33,599 bases of DNA, from NCBI GenBank assembly GCA_023807065.1, contig JAJJLU010003749.1, positions 1 through 33,599 of the forward strand, read 5' to 3'. Below are positions 17,231 through 27,714 of the stretch, one piece after another; position 1 is the first letter of the stretch, and each line of letters opens with the position of its first letter. This DNA comes from Isotricha intestinalis. Its lineage: Eukaryota > Ciliophora > Litostomatea > Vestibuliferida > Isotrichidae. The notes under the pieces were generated by a model. The model did no database searches and was not told the origin of the DNA. It saw only the letters and a list, made by a program, of their open reading frames with translations. The position numbers were made by a program, and so were the translations under genes.

Positions 17231-20200
17231 ATGTCAAATCAAGTAAAGATAGATTCTTTATCACAAACTCAATTAGATAATTATATAGTAAATCAATTAT
17301 ATTTAAAAATTAATGAACAAAGAGAATTATTGCAAGTTCCAAAATTATATCATGATACAAGTGCCCAAACAGCTATTCAAAATTATTTATTTCGTGAATC
17401 AAATTTTTCAAAAATAGTAGAAAATGATATTGAAACAGATTTACAAAAAGAAAATTTTTTTTCAAAAAATAAAAAAATAATAGAACTTAATAAAATTTTA
17501 AGGTTAAATCTTCAAGATAGAAATAATTTATTAAATGGTTTTTTTTCATTAGTAGAAGAAAATTCTCAAAGTAAAAAAAATATTTTAATGGAAAATAATT
17601 GTTTTACTCATATTGGGTTAAATATTAAATATGAAGAACAATTAAATAAAATTTATATTATATGTATTCTCAGTCAAAAAATAATTTCAGTAGAAGAAAG
17701 TTATACTTTAAAAGAAGGTTTTATTGTAGTAGGTTCTATATTAGTAAATGATTGTTATATAGCAGCTGCAAAAATAATAAAAAATGATAAAAGTTATTAT
17801 GATATTGGACCTAGAAATTTAGTCTTTAATTCTATGAAAATGAAATATGGTATAATATTACCCTCAGTTAATTTTAAAGATTTAGGTATTAGAAAAATTA
17901 AATGTTATTGTTTAATGAATCAAAATAATGTTAATGTTCCTTATTTAAATAATGATGCAAGAGCTTCAACTGTAAAATGGGAAAGTTTAGAAATAGGTAT
18001 TTGTCAAATAATTAATTTTAAGGAAGGAAAAGACTTTTCAAAAATTAGTTTTAAAGATTTTTTGAAAAATGAATTTAATATTGAAAATTTTACTGGTTTT
18101 TCAACCAATAAATCTAATAATTCTAAATTAGAATTGATAAATAAATTAAATAAAGGAAGAAATATTAATCCAAACTTTTTTAATAATTCAAATAATAATA
18201 ATATAATTATTTCAACTCCTTCAAGAAATTCAAATAACTTTAATAATAAATTTATTGGTAATTTGTCTTCTATTCCTGAAGAAAAAAAAAATAATTTAAA
18301 TCAATCTTTTTTTTCAAATAATAAATTAATTAGTTCTCCTATTCCCAAATGTATTAACAATAATGATTTTTTAGGAAGTTTAAATAATAATAATAATAAT
18401 TTTCAAAATATTATTGGTTCAAAATTACAAAGAGCTGAAGAATTAAATGGAAATATCAATAATATTAGAATTGATAATAATAAAAATATAACATCTTTTA
18501 ACGTTAATTCACATGATATAAGTTTTAGTGGAAATAATAATCCTTTAATTCCAAATCAAAATAATAATATTAATCAAAATAATACTATATTTGGTTTTAA
18601 TAATAATAATATAAATGATAATAATATAGTTAATTATTGTGTAACTAAAAATCAAAATAATAATATGAATAATAATAATAATTTATTGAATAATAATATT
18701 TTTTCAAATCCTAATTCAAAGAACAATAATAATTTATTTCAACAACAATTTAATACAAATTCTAATTTAACTAATCAGAATAATCCTATAAATAATCAAA
18801 ATATAAATAATAATATATTTTCTCAAAATATTTATTATAATAAATATTATCCAACAAATTATTTAGAATATTTTAAAACATATAAAATAATTAGTAATGT
18901 ATTATCATGGCAAATAATACCAATAGAATTAAAATATAAAAATTTATTAGATATAAAAGGAGTAGGACAACATTTTCCAAATGAACAAATAAAATTATCA
19001 TTTAAACATAATGATAAGATTTTAATAAATTTATCTCAAATAAATTCTGGTAATCTTCAAACTTATAGTATTAATCCTCAAACAAAAGAAGAATTTATGA
19101 AATTATTTTTAGAAGAAGTTGAAAAAAATAAATCAACAAAAGAAGACATATTTAAATTTATTAACGGTAATCTTAAGATATGTATAGAAGATTCATATGG
19201 TAAAATGCATATATTAACAAATGATAATTATTTAGATTTATTATCTAAAATAAAAATGAATAATATTTTTACAAATATTTTAAATAATAATAATAATTCA
19301 AAAAAACAAAATTCAAATAAATCAAAACCAACTATATCTTTTTTTAAACAAATAATAAAAGAAAAATCTAATAAAGAAAACAATACAAATCATTTTTCAT
19401 TAGATAATTATATATTTAAAGATATGAATATTTCTCAAAAGAAAAACCAAGAATCCTCTAACTCAAAATCTTCACTTTTAAATTCTTTTGTTGCTGAATC
19501 ATTTAATGATAAAATATTACAATATATAACAAAAAAGTATTTAACAAAAGAAGAATCAAAAATTCCTTATAATTATAATAAATCATATGAAGAATTATAT
19601 CATAAAAGAAATTTTTGTGATATTATTTTATGTATTAAAGGAGAAGAAATATATTCTCATAAAGTTGTTTTAATTTCATCAAGTCCAATTTTTAAAAATA
19701 TGATAAAAGCTAATGAAAGTAATAATAATAATTTTTCAAATGAAATTTTAAAAATAATACTTCCAGAATCTTATAATATTAAAATTTTTAAAGAAATATT
19801 TAAATGGATTTATTGTGGTCAATTCCATGATAATATATCAATAGAAGATATGAGAGAAATTTTATTAATGGCAGAAAATTTAAAAATGTATTCTCTTCAA
19901 AAAATACTCATTATAAAATATATAATTCCAAATATGACAAAAGAATCAGCTTTAATTTTTCTAAAAGATACATATAAAAAACAAATATCAAAAGAAACAA
20001 TTGATTGTTGGAATTTACTTGCACATTTTAGTATAAATTGTATAAGTAAAAATTCATCATCTTTAGTTAAATCAAATTCCTCCCAATTTTTAACAATGGA
20101 TGTTGAATTATTAATTAAAGTAATTGAAAATAGTGTTAATTATTTAGTAGAAGAAATTCATCTCTCTTTATTATTAAAATTATTAATTAGTAAAGGTTAT

Positions 20201-21859
20201 GCAAATGATATTTTTGAATTAATAAATAAAATTAGTAATAAATTTAAAATGTGTAGAAATTTTGATATTCAAAATATTAATATTGAAAGTATATTTATTG
20301 AACATAATGATAATAATCCTTTTTTTACTTATTTAATTAATGAAGAAACTGTTAATAAGTGTGAAATTGATTCAAAAGGAAATTATAATGAAAATAAAAA
20401 TAATATTTTCACTTCTCCTTTTTATTTATCAAATTCTAAAATTGGAAGTACAAATAAAGATAATAATTCTTTTAATACTAGGTTATCAAATTATAATAAA
20501 TTATTTTCTTTTGGTATAGATAATAATAATTTAAATGATAATATAGAAAATAATGAAAATATACAAATTGAAGAAAAAAGTTTTTCTTCATTATCTCCTT
20601 GTATAAACAGTAATCCTGATATTGATATTAAAAAAAATAAAAATCCTAAGTTTGAATTTTCTTTTCAAATAGATAATACTAATTCACAAAGAATGTCTGT
20701 TTTTAGTGAAAAATTTAATACAAAAAATAGATGTTTTTGTTTAAAAATTGATATAGATAATTCTGGTGATGTGTCATTTTTCATTGTTGAAAGAGGTATA
20801 AATAATAAACATAATAGAAATTATAATATGGGATATAATTTAAATTTTACGAGTGTATTATTTGATTTCTCAATAAGAGATATTTCCTTTGAAAAAAGTG
20901 GAGTAATATTTTTTAGTTTTGTTAATGATCAATACCAAATAATAGGATATAAAAATTTTTTCAATATAAAACAATTAAGTAAAAAAAATATATTAAATTT
21001 CATAATATATATAAAAGAATTTCCATTACATAGTGCATGTCTTCAATATATAAGTGATAATTTTCAACCTTTATTTTTAGACAAAAAAGGAAAATGTGAC
21101 TTAAAAGAAAGTATAATATTAAAATCAGAAAAAAATGATAAAGAAAAATTAGGGTTTTTAAACTTATATAGTAGTGATTTAACTTCAATATTATATAATA
21201 ATAATTTAAGAGTTGATAATGAAAATAATGTTATTAGTGCTTTATATATTTATTGTTTAAATAAAGATCCAAAAAATATTGATAATATAATGGAAAGTAT
21301 AAGATATGAATTTGTTGATTTTCAAAATATGTGTACTCTTGCTAGAGATCATGATACAATCAAACATTGTCCTTCTTTTAAAAAAAGATTTACTATTGAA
21401 TTAAATGAAAGAATTAAAAAATTAAATAAAAATAACAATGAAAATACTAATTTAGATAATAATTGTTTTCTTAAAAGATTTATAAAAAGAAAATTTTATT
21501 CTTCTTCAGACTCTATTTGTAATTTAAATATTAGTAATGAATTAATCAATTTTTTTCTTGAAAAAAATCATCATGACGGTTATATTGATAAGGTCAATAA
21601 ATTAAAAAAGGAAATTGAGAACGAAAGGAAAATTAATGATGAAAGAATGAATATTTTAAAAAAGGAGAATGCTATATTAAATAATGATAAAATGAATTTA
21701 ACAAGAGAAATCAAAAAAATGAAATATCATTCTAATCCCAATAATAACTTTCACTATAATCAAATAACTTCATCTATTATGAATGAAAGACAAAATAATA
21801 CTATTAATAATTTTAAAGATATAGTATTAAAAAATGCAAAAAATTGTTGTATATTTTAA
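17231..21859 (+). CDS. large BTB/BACK-domain protein with Asn-rich linker and C-terminal CaaX box
   Basis: 1,542 residues. In order: a CAP/SCP-like region (about 8-155; INEQRELLQVPKL, then FTHIGLNI) with no signal peptide; an Asn-rich linker (about 290-540) of AAT-type repeats; an unassigned ordered block (about 540-680); a BTB/POZ domain (about 783-900) with CDIILCIKGEEIYSHKVVLISSS and FKEIFKWIYCGQ; a BACK-like helical region (about 900-1010); a beta-rich block (about 1140-1285); a second BACK-like stretch (about 1310-1390); and a coiled coil (about 1453-1497). It ends NCCIF: the last four residues CCIF fit a CaaX prenylation motif, with terminal Phe usually favouring geranylgeranylation. 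BTB proteins commonly dimerise and serve as cullin-3 substrate adaptors. A membrane-tethered adaptor is inferred. The CAP assignment is weak; BTB is firm. Confidence 0.8.
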   Translation: MSNQVKIDSLSQTQLDNYIVNQLYLKINEQRELLQVPKLYHDTSAQTAIQNYLFRESNFSKIVENDIETDLQKENFFSKNKKIIELNKILRLNLQDRNNLLNGFFSLVEENSQSKKNILMENNCFTHIGLNIKYEEQLNKIYIICILSQKIISVEESYTLKEGFIVVGSILVNDCYIAAAKIIKNDKSYYDIGPRNLVFNSMKMKYGIILPSVNFKDLGIRKIKCYCLMNQNNVNVPYLNNDARASTVKWESLEIGICQIINFKEGKDFSKISFKDFLKNEFNIENFTGFSTNKSNNSKLELINKLNKGRNINPNFFNNSNNNNIIISTPSRNSNNFNNKFIGNLSSIPEEKKNNLNQSFFSNNKLISSPIPKCINNNDFLGSLNNNNNNFQNIIGSKLQRAEELNGNINNIRIDNNKNITSFNVNSHDISFSGNNNPLIPNQNNNINQNNTIFGFNNNNINDNNIVNYCVTKNQNNNMNNNNNLLNNNIFSNPNSKNNNNLFQQQFNTNSNLTNQNNPINNQNINNNIFSQNIYYNKYYPTNYLEYFKTYKIISNVLSWQIIPIELKYKNLLDIKGVGQHFPNEQIKLSFKHNDKILINLSQINSGNLQTYSINPQTKEEFMKLFLEEVEKNKSTKEDIFKFINGNLKICIEDSYGKMHILTNDNYLDLLSKIKMNNIFTNILNNNNNSKKQNSNKSKPTISFFKQIIKEKSNKENNTNHFSLDNYIFKDMNISQKKNQESSNSKSSLLNSFVAESFNDKILQYITKKYLTKEESKIPYNYNKSYEELYHKRNFCDIILCIKGEEIYSHKVVLISSSPIFKNMIKANESNNNNFSNEILKIILPESYNIKIFKEIFKWIYCGQFHDNISIEDMREILLMAENLKMYSLQKILIIKYIIPNMTKESALIFLKDTYKKQISKETIDCWNLLAHFSINCISKNSSSLVKSNSSQFLTMDVELLIKVIENSVNYLVEEIHLSLLLKLLISKGYANDIFELINKISNKFKMCRNFDIQNINIESIFIEHNDNNPFFTYLINEETVNKCEIDSKGNYNENKNNIFTSPFYLSNSKIGSTNKDNNSFNTRLSNYNKLFSFGIDNNNLNDNIENNENIQIEEKSFSSLSPCINSNPDIDIKKNKNPKFEFSFQIDNTNSQRMSVFSEKFNTKNRCFCLKIDIDNSGDVSFFIVERGINNKHNRNYNMGYNLNFTSVLFDFSIRDISFEKSGVIFFSFVNDQYQIIGYKNFFNIKQLSKKNILNFIIYIKEFPLHSACLQYISDNFQPLFLDKKGKCDLKESIILKSEKNDKEKLGFLNLYSSDLTSILYNNNLRVDNENNVISALYIYCLNKDPKNIDNIMESIRYEFVDFQNMCTLARDHDTIKHCPSFKKRFTIELNERIKKLNKNNNENTNLDNNCFLKRFIKRKFYSSSDSICNLNISNELINFFLEKNHHDGYIDKVNKLKKEIENERKINDERMNILKKENAILNNDKMNLTREIKKMKYHSNPNNNFHYNQITSSIMNERQNNTINNFKDIVLKNAKNCCIF

Positions 21860-21940
21860 CAAAAAAATAAAATAATAATAATATTACTATAAATATATTT
21901 TGATAAATTTTTTTTAGAAATTTTGGTTTTTAAATATAAA

Positions 21941-23392
21941 TTAAAAAACTCTAACATGACCAATTGACATAACAGCATTTTCTTTTTTTGAAAAAGGATT
22001 AAATACTATAATAAAAGAATTATTTTTGATAGTTTTATCAATTTTTTCTTTAGTGATGATTAAATTATTGAAATTAAATTTACTTCTATAAGGAAATAAA
22101 GCAAATAAATCTTGTTTAATATTAACACAATATCTTTTTGGTAAATTATTGGGAAAATGAAAGATATGAAATTCAACACAATATAAAGATTCTATAAAGA
22201 CTTCTATAATATAATGCATTATATGTTGTTTATCTATTTCAAATAAAAAATTTTGTGTAATTGGAAGTAAAGCTCTAAAAATAAAATAAGACAAAACATT
22301 TATTATTATTGTAGTCCATTTTTCAATTTTAAAGTAATAATCTTCAAGTAAGTTATTTTTTTTATTAGTTTCATAAAACTTAATTAAAGAAGTTGTAATT
22401 GAATAATTTTTTTTGTAAAGAAAATAACTAGTTATTCCAAATATAATATATTCAAAAGAATTTTTTAAGTAATATAAATGGATATGCGGATAAAAATCAA
22501 TGATTTTATATATAATAAATTCTGATAAAAAATCTATGAATGAAATATTACAAAAGCTAAAAATAAATTTTGTACAAACATCATCAAAATATATTATTTG
22601 CCAACCATTTATAGAAAATAATAAAATAGAAATAAAATATCCTTTATAGATAGATAAGAAAAAACCATATAAAAGATTTAAATTATTATAATATTTATCA
22701 TTATTTTTTATCGTTGAAATAATTTGACTAATTAAAGTTAAAATCAAAAGAAATATAAAAATTGGGCAAAAACCGATAAATTTATGAATTTTTAGTATTC
22801 CATTATTTCTATATATTTTTTTCATTTTGGAAAATAAGACTATAATAAAAATTTGAAGTATTATTGAAATTAAGGGAATTATTATAAAAACCAAAAAATT
22901 TTTATCAGAACTGAAATTAATTTGAACTTTTTTGTTATATATATTTGTTAAAATAAAATCTTGTACTTCTTTTTTTGTATCATTTATTATAAAATATTTA
23001 ACTAAACTATTATTTAAATATTTATTTGATTTTTCAGTGTTTTCAATAAATTTTAGCATTATAATCCCAATTAAAGGAATTTTTGAATTTGATAATTGTA
23101 TTAAATCATTTATATTATTTATAAATAAAGCACTATTAATTGTTTTATTATTTTGTAAAAAAAAAGAAGTTGCATTTAAAACCTGTTTCTCATAAAAAAA
23201 AGGTAAAGTTTTAAATTTATCAAAATTTATAAAAGAAACATTATAAATAAAACTGTCATTGTCTTCATTAGAGAATTTAAAATAATTAATTCCATATCCA
23301 AACCCTTTGCATTCCACAATAACATTCAAACAAAAAATAATAACAAAAAATAATTTAAAACTAATTATTCCATCCATAAAAAAAATATTCAT
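21941..23392 (-). CDS. seven-pass membrane protein with signal peptide
   Basis: 483 residues from the ATG at 23392. The frame is open to an ATG at 23506, but that start would overlap the end of the protease gene by about 60 bp, and the ATG at 23392 directly precedes a good signal peptide (MNIFFMDGIISFKLFFVIIF, ending near VEC). Next is a lumenal or extracellular domain of about 140 residues with several N-x-S/T sites, then about seven hydrophobic segments starting at FLVFIIIPLISIILQIFIIV, and a basic cytosolic tail. Layout resembles GOST/Lung7TM-type receptors (GPR107, TMEM87), and SINGWQIIYFD recalls their KGYGI element, but similarity is weak. It lies 52 bp downstream of the protease stop on the same strand and is convergent with the BTB gene across 81 bp. 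Confidence 0.6.
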   Translation of the reverse strand: MNIFFMDGIISFKLFFVIIFCLNVIVECKGFGYGINYFKFSNEDNDSFIYNVSFINFDKFKTLPFFYEKQVLNATSFFLQNNKTINSALFINNINDLIQLSNSKIPLIGIIMLKFIENTEKSNKYLNNSLVKYFIINDTKKEVQDFILTNIYNKKVQINFSSDKNFLVFIIIPLISIILQIFIIVLFSKMKKIYRNNGILKIHKFIGFCPIFIFLLILTLISQIISTIKNNDKYYNNLNLLYGFFLSIYKGYFISILLFSINGWQIIYFDDVCTKFIFSFCNISFIDFLSEFIIYKIIDFYPHIHLYYLKNSFEYIIFGITSYFLYKKNYSITTSLIKFYETNKKNNLLEDYYFKIEKWTTIIINVLSYFIFRALLPITQNFLFEIDKQHIMHYIIEVFIESLYCVEFHIFHFPNNLPKRYCVNIKQDLFALFPYRSKFNFNNLIITKEKIDKTIKNNSFIIVFNPFSKKENAVMSIGHVRVF

Positions 23393-23444
23393 AATATAAA
23401 TAATTTTAATAATTAAAAGATAATAAATATATAGGAAAATATTT

Positions 23445-25403
23445 TTAATCATATTTTCTTCGAAAAAATAATACATAAGCTTCAGCAGTGTTAATTTCAT
23501 TTTCATCTATTTCATTCACTATAGAATCATTATATTGATACCATTTATTATCAATGTTTTGACATAAAGCAGTATAATGACCTGAATCACAACTTCCAAA
23601 ATGTCTACAAACTGCATATAAATCATATTTAGATTTTTTTTTTTCTGGTCCTAAAACATAATCACTTAAATCCATATCTTTAATAGGAAAATCAATATAT
23701 TGTCTATCTTTAATTAACTGATTTTCTACATTTGAAAATCTTTTTAAACTTATTATTAAAAATTTAGGTAAGTAAAATAAATCTATTTTTCTTTTCGCTA
23801 ATCTTGATTCTTGGCATATTTTACAAAACCATTCATTTCCCTTTCCTAAAGTTTCTTCTTTCATATAAAATCTAAAGCAATCATTTAAATTTATTGAATT
23901 AGAATATTCAAATTTATTATTTCCAAAATCATCACTTATAATTTCTTCACATTTATTAAATTTTATATCATTTTTTGTATAAGGAGAATCTAAAATAATC
24001 TTTAAAACTAATTTATATTCTAATTTAGGGTTAATATTAAGGAATGAATCTATAATGTCAGAAATTGAATTATTCCCATTTAGAAATAAAGAATTTTGAT
24101 TTTTACCAATAAATTCTCTTTTATTTATTTCATTATTCATATAAATACTAAAAGGTAAATTATTTCTAAAATCTTTAGATTGAGAAATAGGATTTTCAAA
24201 TATATTTCTAAATTCTTCTTCAATTAAATCTATTAATACTTTATAATACTTATTTGGATTTGATAAATAACAACGATATGTACTTTCAAAAGGATCATTT
24301 TTATTTTTATCAAAAGGATTTTTAAAATATTTTCTTCCAATACAATAAATTTTCTTTAAAAAATCATAATATTTCATATTTTTATTTACATATAAAAACC
24401 GAGGATTTGCAATATATTCTTTTTTATGTCCTAATTTTTTAATAATATATAAAGGAATAATTTTATCACAATTTGCATTATCTTTTTCAGAACAAAAAAG
24501 AAATCCATCAAATTTAAAAAAAAACATTTGATTTCTTTGTATAATTCCAACACAAAATCTATCACGAATTCCCATAAAGTCAAGTGAATTAATTTGATAC
24601 TTAAAATCTTTAATTTTATTTAAATAATTAACAACATCATGTAATTTAGCATTGACGGGTAAAGAAAATTTAATTTTAACAATATTTCCAAAATTTAATT
24701 TTGGAATATAAAAAATAATAGTATCTTTAAATTGAACATTGTTTTTATTTTGTTTTAAAAAATTATCATCAGGAATTGGAAGAGTTAAAGTATTGAAAGT
24801 TTCGTAAGTTATAGCAACATTTTGACAAAAAGGGCATTTTGTGGTTGATTTACATTGACCAGTGAATAAATCAGTTATAATTGAATTATTTCTTTTTACA
24901 AAATAATTCCAAAATCTTTTTGCACATTCAATATCAGTTTCATTTTCTTTTTGTTTATCAATTACTTCATATGATTTTTTTGACACTTTATTTAATTCTT
25001 CTTGAATTTTATCTATTAAAATTGCTAAAAATTCAAAAGAATCTTGTTGTTCATTCAAATTAAATCTTTTATCTATTTCTCCCATTATTGCTCTTAAATT
25101 TTTTGGATTTCCCTCATTATTATTTTCTATCCAATATTTATATAATAATTTATACCATTCTCTTACTAATCTTCCTTTTAAACCTGCTTGATTATTTTCA
25201 TTTATATCTTTTTCATATTTTCTTGTTAAAAAATAATTTGTTAATTCAAGTGTATTACTTAAACATGCAATTGCTGAATTCATATAACAAGTGTTTCCTA
25301 AATTTATTGAGCCTGTTAAACCATGTTTTGAATTTGAATTCAATAAATGTTGTAAGTATGATATATCATATTTCGGTTTATTAAAGGAATGATTAAAATC
25401 CAT
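23445..25403 (-). CDS. ubiquitin-specific protease (USP/UBP, peptidase C19)
   Basis: 652 residues, essentially a complete USP catalytic domain. Seen: Cys box GLTGSINLGNTCYMNS with catalytic C39; EQQDSFEF (118-125); a zinc-finger half CPFC (190-193) and a second CKIC (about 526-529); KFLIISLKRFSN; and the His box HFGSCDSGHYTA with H609 and WYQYNDS with D626. All catalytic residues are present, so it should be an active deubiquitinase, removing ubiquitin from protein substrates. The domain order and CPxC pairs resemble USP4/11/15-type enzymes, but there is no DUSP or UBL domain before it, and about 300 residues of poorly conserved sequence separate the two zinc-finger halves. Substrates cannot be inferred. 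The promoter lies in the long 1.25-kb divergent gap upstream. Confidence 0.92.
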   Translation of the reverse strand: MDFNHSFNKPKYDISYLQHLLNSNSKHGLTGSINLGNTCYMNSAIACLSNTLELTNYFLTRKYEKDINENNQAGLKGRLVREWYKLLYKYWIENNNEGNPKNLRAIMGEIDKRFNLNEQQDSFEFLAILIDKIQEELNKVSKKSYEVIDKQKENETDIECAKRFWNYFVKRNNSIITDLFTGQCKSTTKCPFCQNVAITYETFNTLTLPIPDDNFLKQNKNNVQFKDTIIFYIPKLNFGNIVKIKFSLPVNAKLHDVVNYLNKIKDFKYQINSLDFMGIRDRFCVGIIQRNQMFFFKFDGFLFCSEKDNANCDKIIPLYIIKKLGHKKEYIANPRFLYVNKNMKYYDFLKKIYCIGRKYFKNPFDKNKNDPFESTYRCYLSNPNKYYKVLIDLIEEEFRNIFENPISQSKDFRNNLPFSIYMNNEINKREFIGKNQNSLFLNGNNSISDIIDSFLNINPKLEYKLVLKIILDSPYTKNDIKFNKCEEIISDDFGNNKFEYSNSINLNDCFRFYMKEETLGKGNEWFCKICQESRLAKRKIDLFYLPKFLIISLKRFSNVENQLIKDRQYIDFPIKDMDLSDYVLGPEKKKSKYDLYAVCRHFGSCDSGHYTALCQNIDNKWYQYNDSIVNEIDENEINTAEAYVLFFRRKYD

Positions 25404-26655
25404 ATTTTTTAACTATTTTTTTTTTATTTAAATAAACAATTAAAAATTTCATAAAACAATGACTTACTTATTTTTTTATCTCTTTTTAAAGCAGGGAATA
25501 ATATAAATAAAAATATTCTTTTAATAAATCGTTAGTTATTACTTATAATAATTTTAAATATATTTTTAACAAATTTTTATCATTCCATTTAAGAAATATT
25601 GTGTAAAATCTAGAAAATAAAATCTTATCTATTTTTGAATAGAAAATATCTTTATAACACAATAAATTAATTTATTTATATTTTTTCTTTTTAATTATCT
25701 AATTATAAGTATATATATTTCAGATGAAAATCTAATTAAATTAACAATCTTTTGAATCATAAATTAATCATATTAAATGATTTAAACTTTTAAGATTATC
25801 CTAGGTGTTAAGAGAATTAGAATTTGATTTCAATATTTAAATCTAAAATTAAATATCTTTATGATTCTTCTTTTTCATTTTTAAAACATTTAGAAGGAAT
25901 TTTTGAAAATAATTTTTGGCAAATGTTCCAAATTATTATTTTTAATTTTGAAAAATTAATTTCTTGTGCGTTTAAACCTAATTTTTTTAGGAATAAATAT
26001 TTTTGAAATTATAATTTTTTTAAAAAAATATATATTATAGCAAATAAGTTTCTGATTTTGTTTATTATTGATAATCTTTTCAATAGAAACTTGAATTTCT
26101 TTTATACTTTTCTCTCTTGTTTTAATATATTTAGCAAAAATTGATCTTCTGGTTTTTCTTCATTTAAAATTAAGGTAATTAGTTTATTTTTTGTGGATTA
26201 TTTTTCATTTATAAATATATTAAATGAAATTATGATAAATAATTATTATCTTTTTAAAATAATATATACATATATAAAAGAATGTATGAGCATATATAAA
26301 GATGTTTGCCAATAAATCTTTTTCATTTTAAAATTTATAACTTTTAAACTTTTTTATTGTATAAATATGATATTCTGAATAAATAATGTTATCTTTCTAA
26401 TTTTTCAATTTTTGATAAATTATACCTTATAATTTATTGAATTAGAAAGAAGATTCTAATAAATATTTTTATAATAAAGAATTGTGATTTTTATTTCTTA
26501 TTTTTTAATGAAAGACTAATTTATGAAGTTTTTTATTATAATAAAATCTTTACTTATTCTTTATTATTTTTTTCTTTAATGAATTTTTGATGAAAAAATT
26601 CCATAAAAATTAGAATTCTTTTTTTATTTTTTTTGAATTTATTTTTTAAATTATT
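25404..26655. other. longest intergenic region (1.25 kb), divergent promoters
   Basis: It separates the minus-strand protease from the plus-strand gene at 26656. No tRNA or repeat is seen. Base composition of about 25800-26200 looks less extreme than the flanks and closer to coding DNA. That part contains short open pieces on the minus strand (listed at 25859-26208), and another stop-free piece of about 43 codons lies lower down (about 25550-25670). I cannot call a gene here. Confidence 0.5.
25859..26208 (-). pseudogene. possible decayed or mis-sequenced gene fragment
   Basis: Three successive minus-strand pieces read like protein but lie in different frames: one with ILNEEKPEDQF, one with KYIKTREKSIKEIQVSIEKI, and one with LGLNAQEINFSKLK ... 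IIIWNICQKLF ending in TAA at 25859. The frame changes fall at or near A/T homopolymers (A6, T5 and A7 runs). No GT-AG intron like the two found elsewhere joins them cleanly. This could be a decaying gene, a gene with sequencing indels, or chance open frames in AT-rich DNA. No family is recognised. Confidence 0.22.
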
Positions 26656-27714
26656 ATGGATGATGATGAATATAGTAGTGAAAAAAATTATATTAATTAT
26701 TATGAGGAATATTTAAAATATGGAAATATCAGAAATGACAATTTCTCTATTTTAGAATATAATGAACCTTCTCTTATAAAAGAATTGATTCGAATGAAAA
26801 TAAATGAATTAAAAAAGAAAAATAATAAAACAAAAAATAATAACATGGATAAAAGAGAAAATATTATTAAAATCAGAAATATAAAATTAAATCATATACA
26901 TGATATAAAAATTAATAAAATAAAAAATAATTTAATAAACAAAAAAAATTTAAATTCAAAAATTATATCAAAATATTATGAAACTAATTATAAATTTCCT
27001 ATCAAATTATATAAAAAACATAAAAATAGATGTTTAAGTATGAATAATATATATTATGAACAACATAAAAATAGTTATGTGGAAATGATATCTTTTAAAA
27101 AACTAAATAATAACTTAAATTTAATTAAAAAAGGTAAAAAGCAAAAATCTTTTGAGATTAAAAATACAAATGAAGAATTCGGTAATTCATTTACATTAAA
27201 AAATAATTGTAAAAACATTAAAAGTCTCTCATTAATAATTGAAAAATTTCCTCATGAAAAAGAAGATATTGATAATTTAGTATTTTCATTATTAAATGCT
27301 GAAAAATCAACAAGTAATTATCTTTATAATAATATTGGTAATTATATATCAAAAATTAATCAAAAAATAAATTGTTTAAATGAATTATCTATTTTATTAG
27401 AATTATGGAAAAACTCAAAAATAAGTTACATTATTCAAAAAAGAGTTCTTGATTATATTTTATCTAAAAAATCTTCAAATATTATTGAAATAATCAATAA
27501 AGAAATTTCTGGGTTAGAAAAATATAATACAATTTTATTGAAAAATAATATTTTAAAACATATGGAATATTTTGAAGAGTTTTTTTTTAGAAAAAATAAT
27601 TTGGATAATCAAGATTTTTCAAGTATTAAAAATATTATTTTAGAGATTAAATATAAAGAAGGAATTGATGTTATTTGGAAAGGATTAAAATTTGAATGGT
27701 TTTTTAAAAATTAA
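26656..27714 (+). CDS. unknown protein, lysine/asparagine-rich with helical C-terminus
   Basis: 352 residues. Acidic start (MDDDEYSSEKNYINYYEEYL), then a Lys/Asn-rich middle (about 45-175) that is probably disordered. From about 195 to the end the sequence is more ordered and helical, with FPHEKEDIDNLVFSLLNAEK, LNELSILLELWKNSKISYII and KYKEGIDVIWKGLKFEWF. No membrane segment, signal peptide or known motif is recognised. The start is the first ATG and is preceded by stops. It lies 625 bp upstream of the two-pass membrane protein gene on the same strand. The coding call rests on length and mixed composition of the C-terminal half; function is unknown. Confidence 0.6.
   Translation: MDDDEYSSEKNYINYYEEYLKYGNIRNDNFSILEYNEPSLIKELIRMKINELKKKNNKTKNNNMDKRENIIKIRNIKLNHIHDIKINKIKNNLINKKNLNSKIISKYYETNYKFPIKLYKKHKNRCLSMNNIYYEQHKNSYVEMISFKKLNNNLNLIKKGKKQKSFEIKNTNEEFGNSFTLKNNCKNIKSLSLIIEKFPHEKEDIDNLVFSLLNAEKSTSNYLYNNIGNYISKINQKINCLNELSILLELWKNSKISYIIQKRVLDYILSKKSSNIIEIINKEISGLEKYNTILLKNNILKHMEYFEEFFFRKNNLDNQDFSSIKNIILEIKYKEGIDVIWKGLKFEWFFKN

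Noticed and set aside
23393..23506. Longer start for the seven-pass protein
   Set aside because: It would overlap the 3' end of the protease gene, and the ATG at 23392 directly precedes the signal peptide.
25824..26006. 60-codon plus-strand frame upstream of the protease gene
   Set aside because: F/K/I-rich and opposite the more coding-like minus-strand pieces; no motif.
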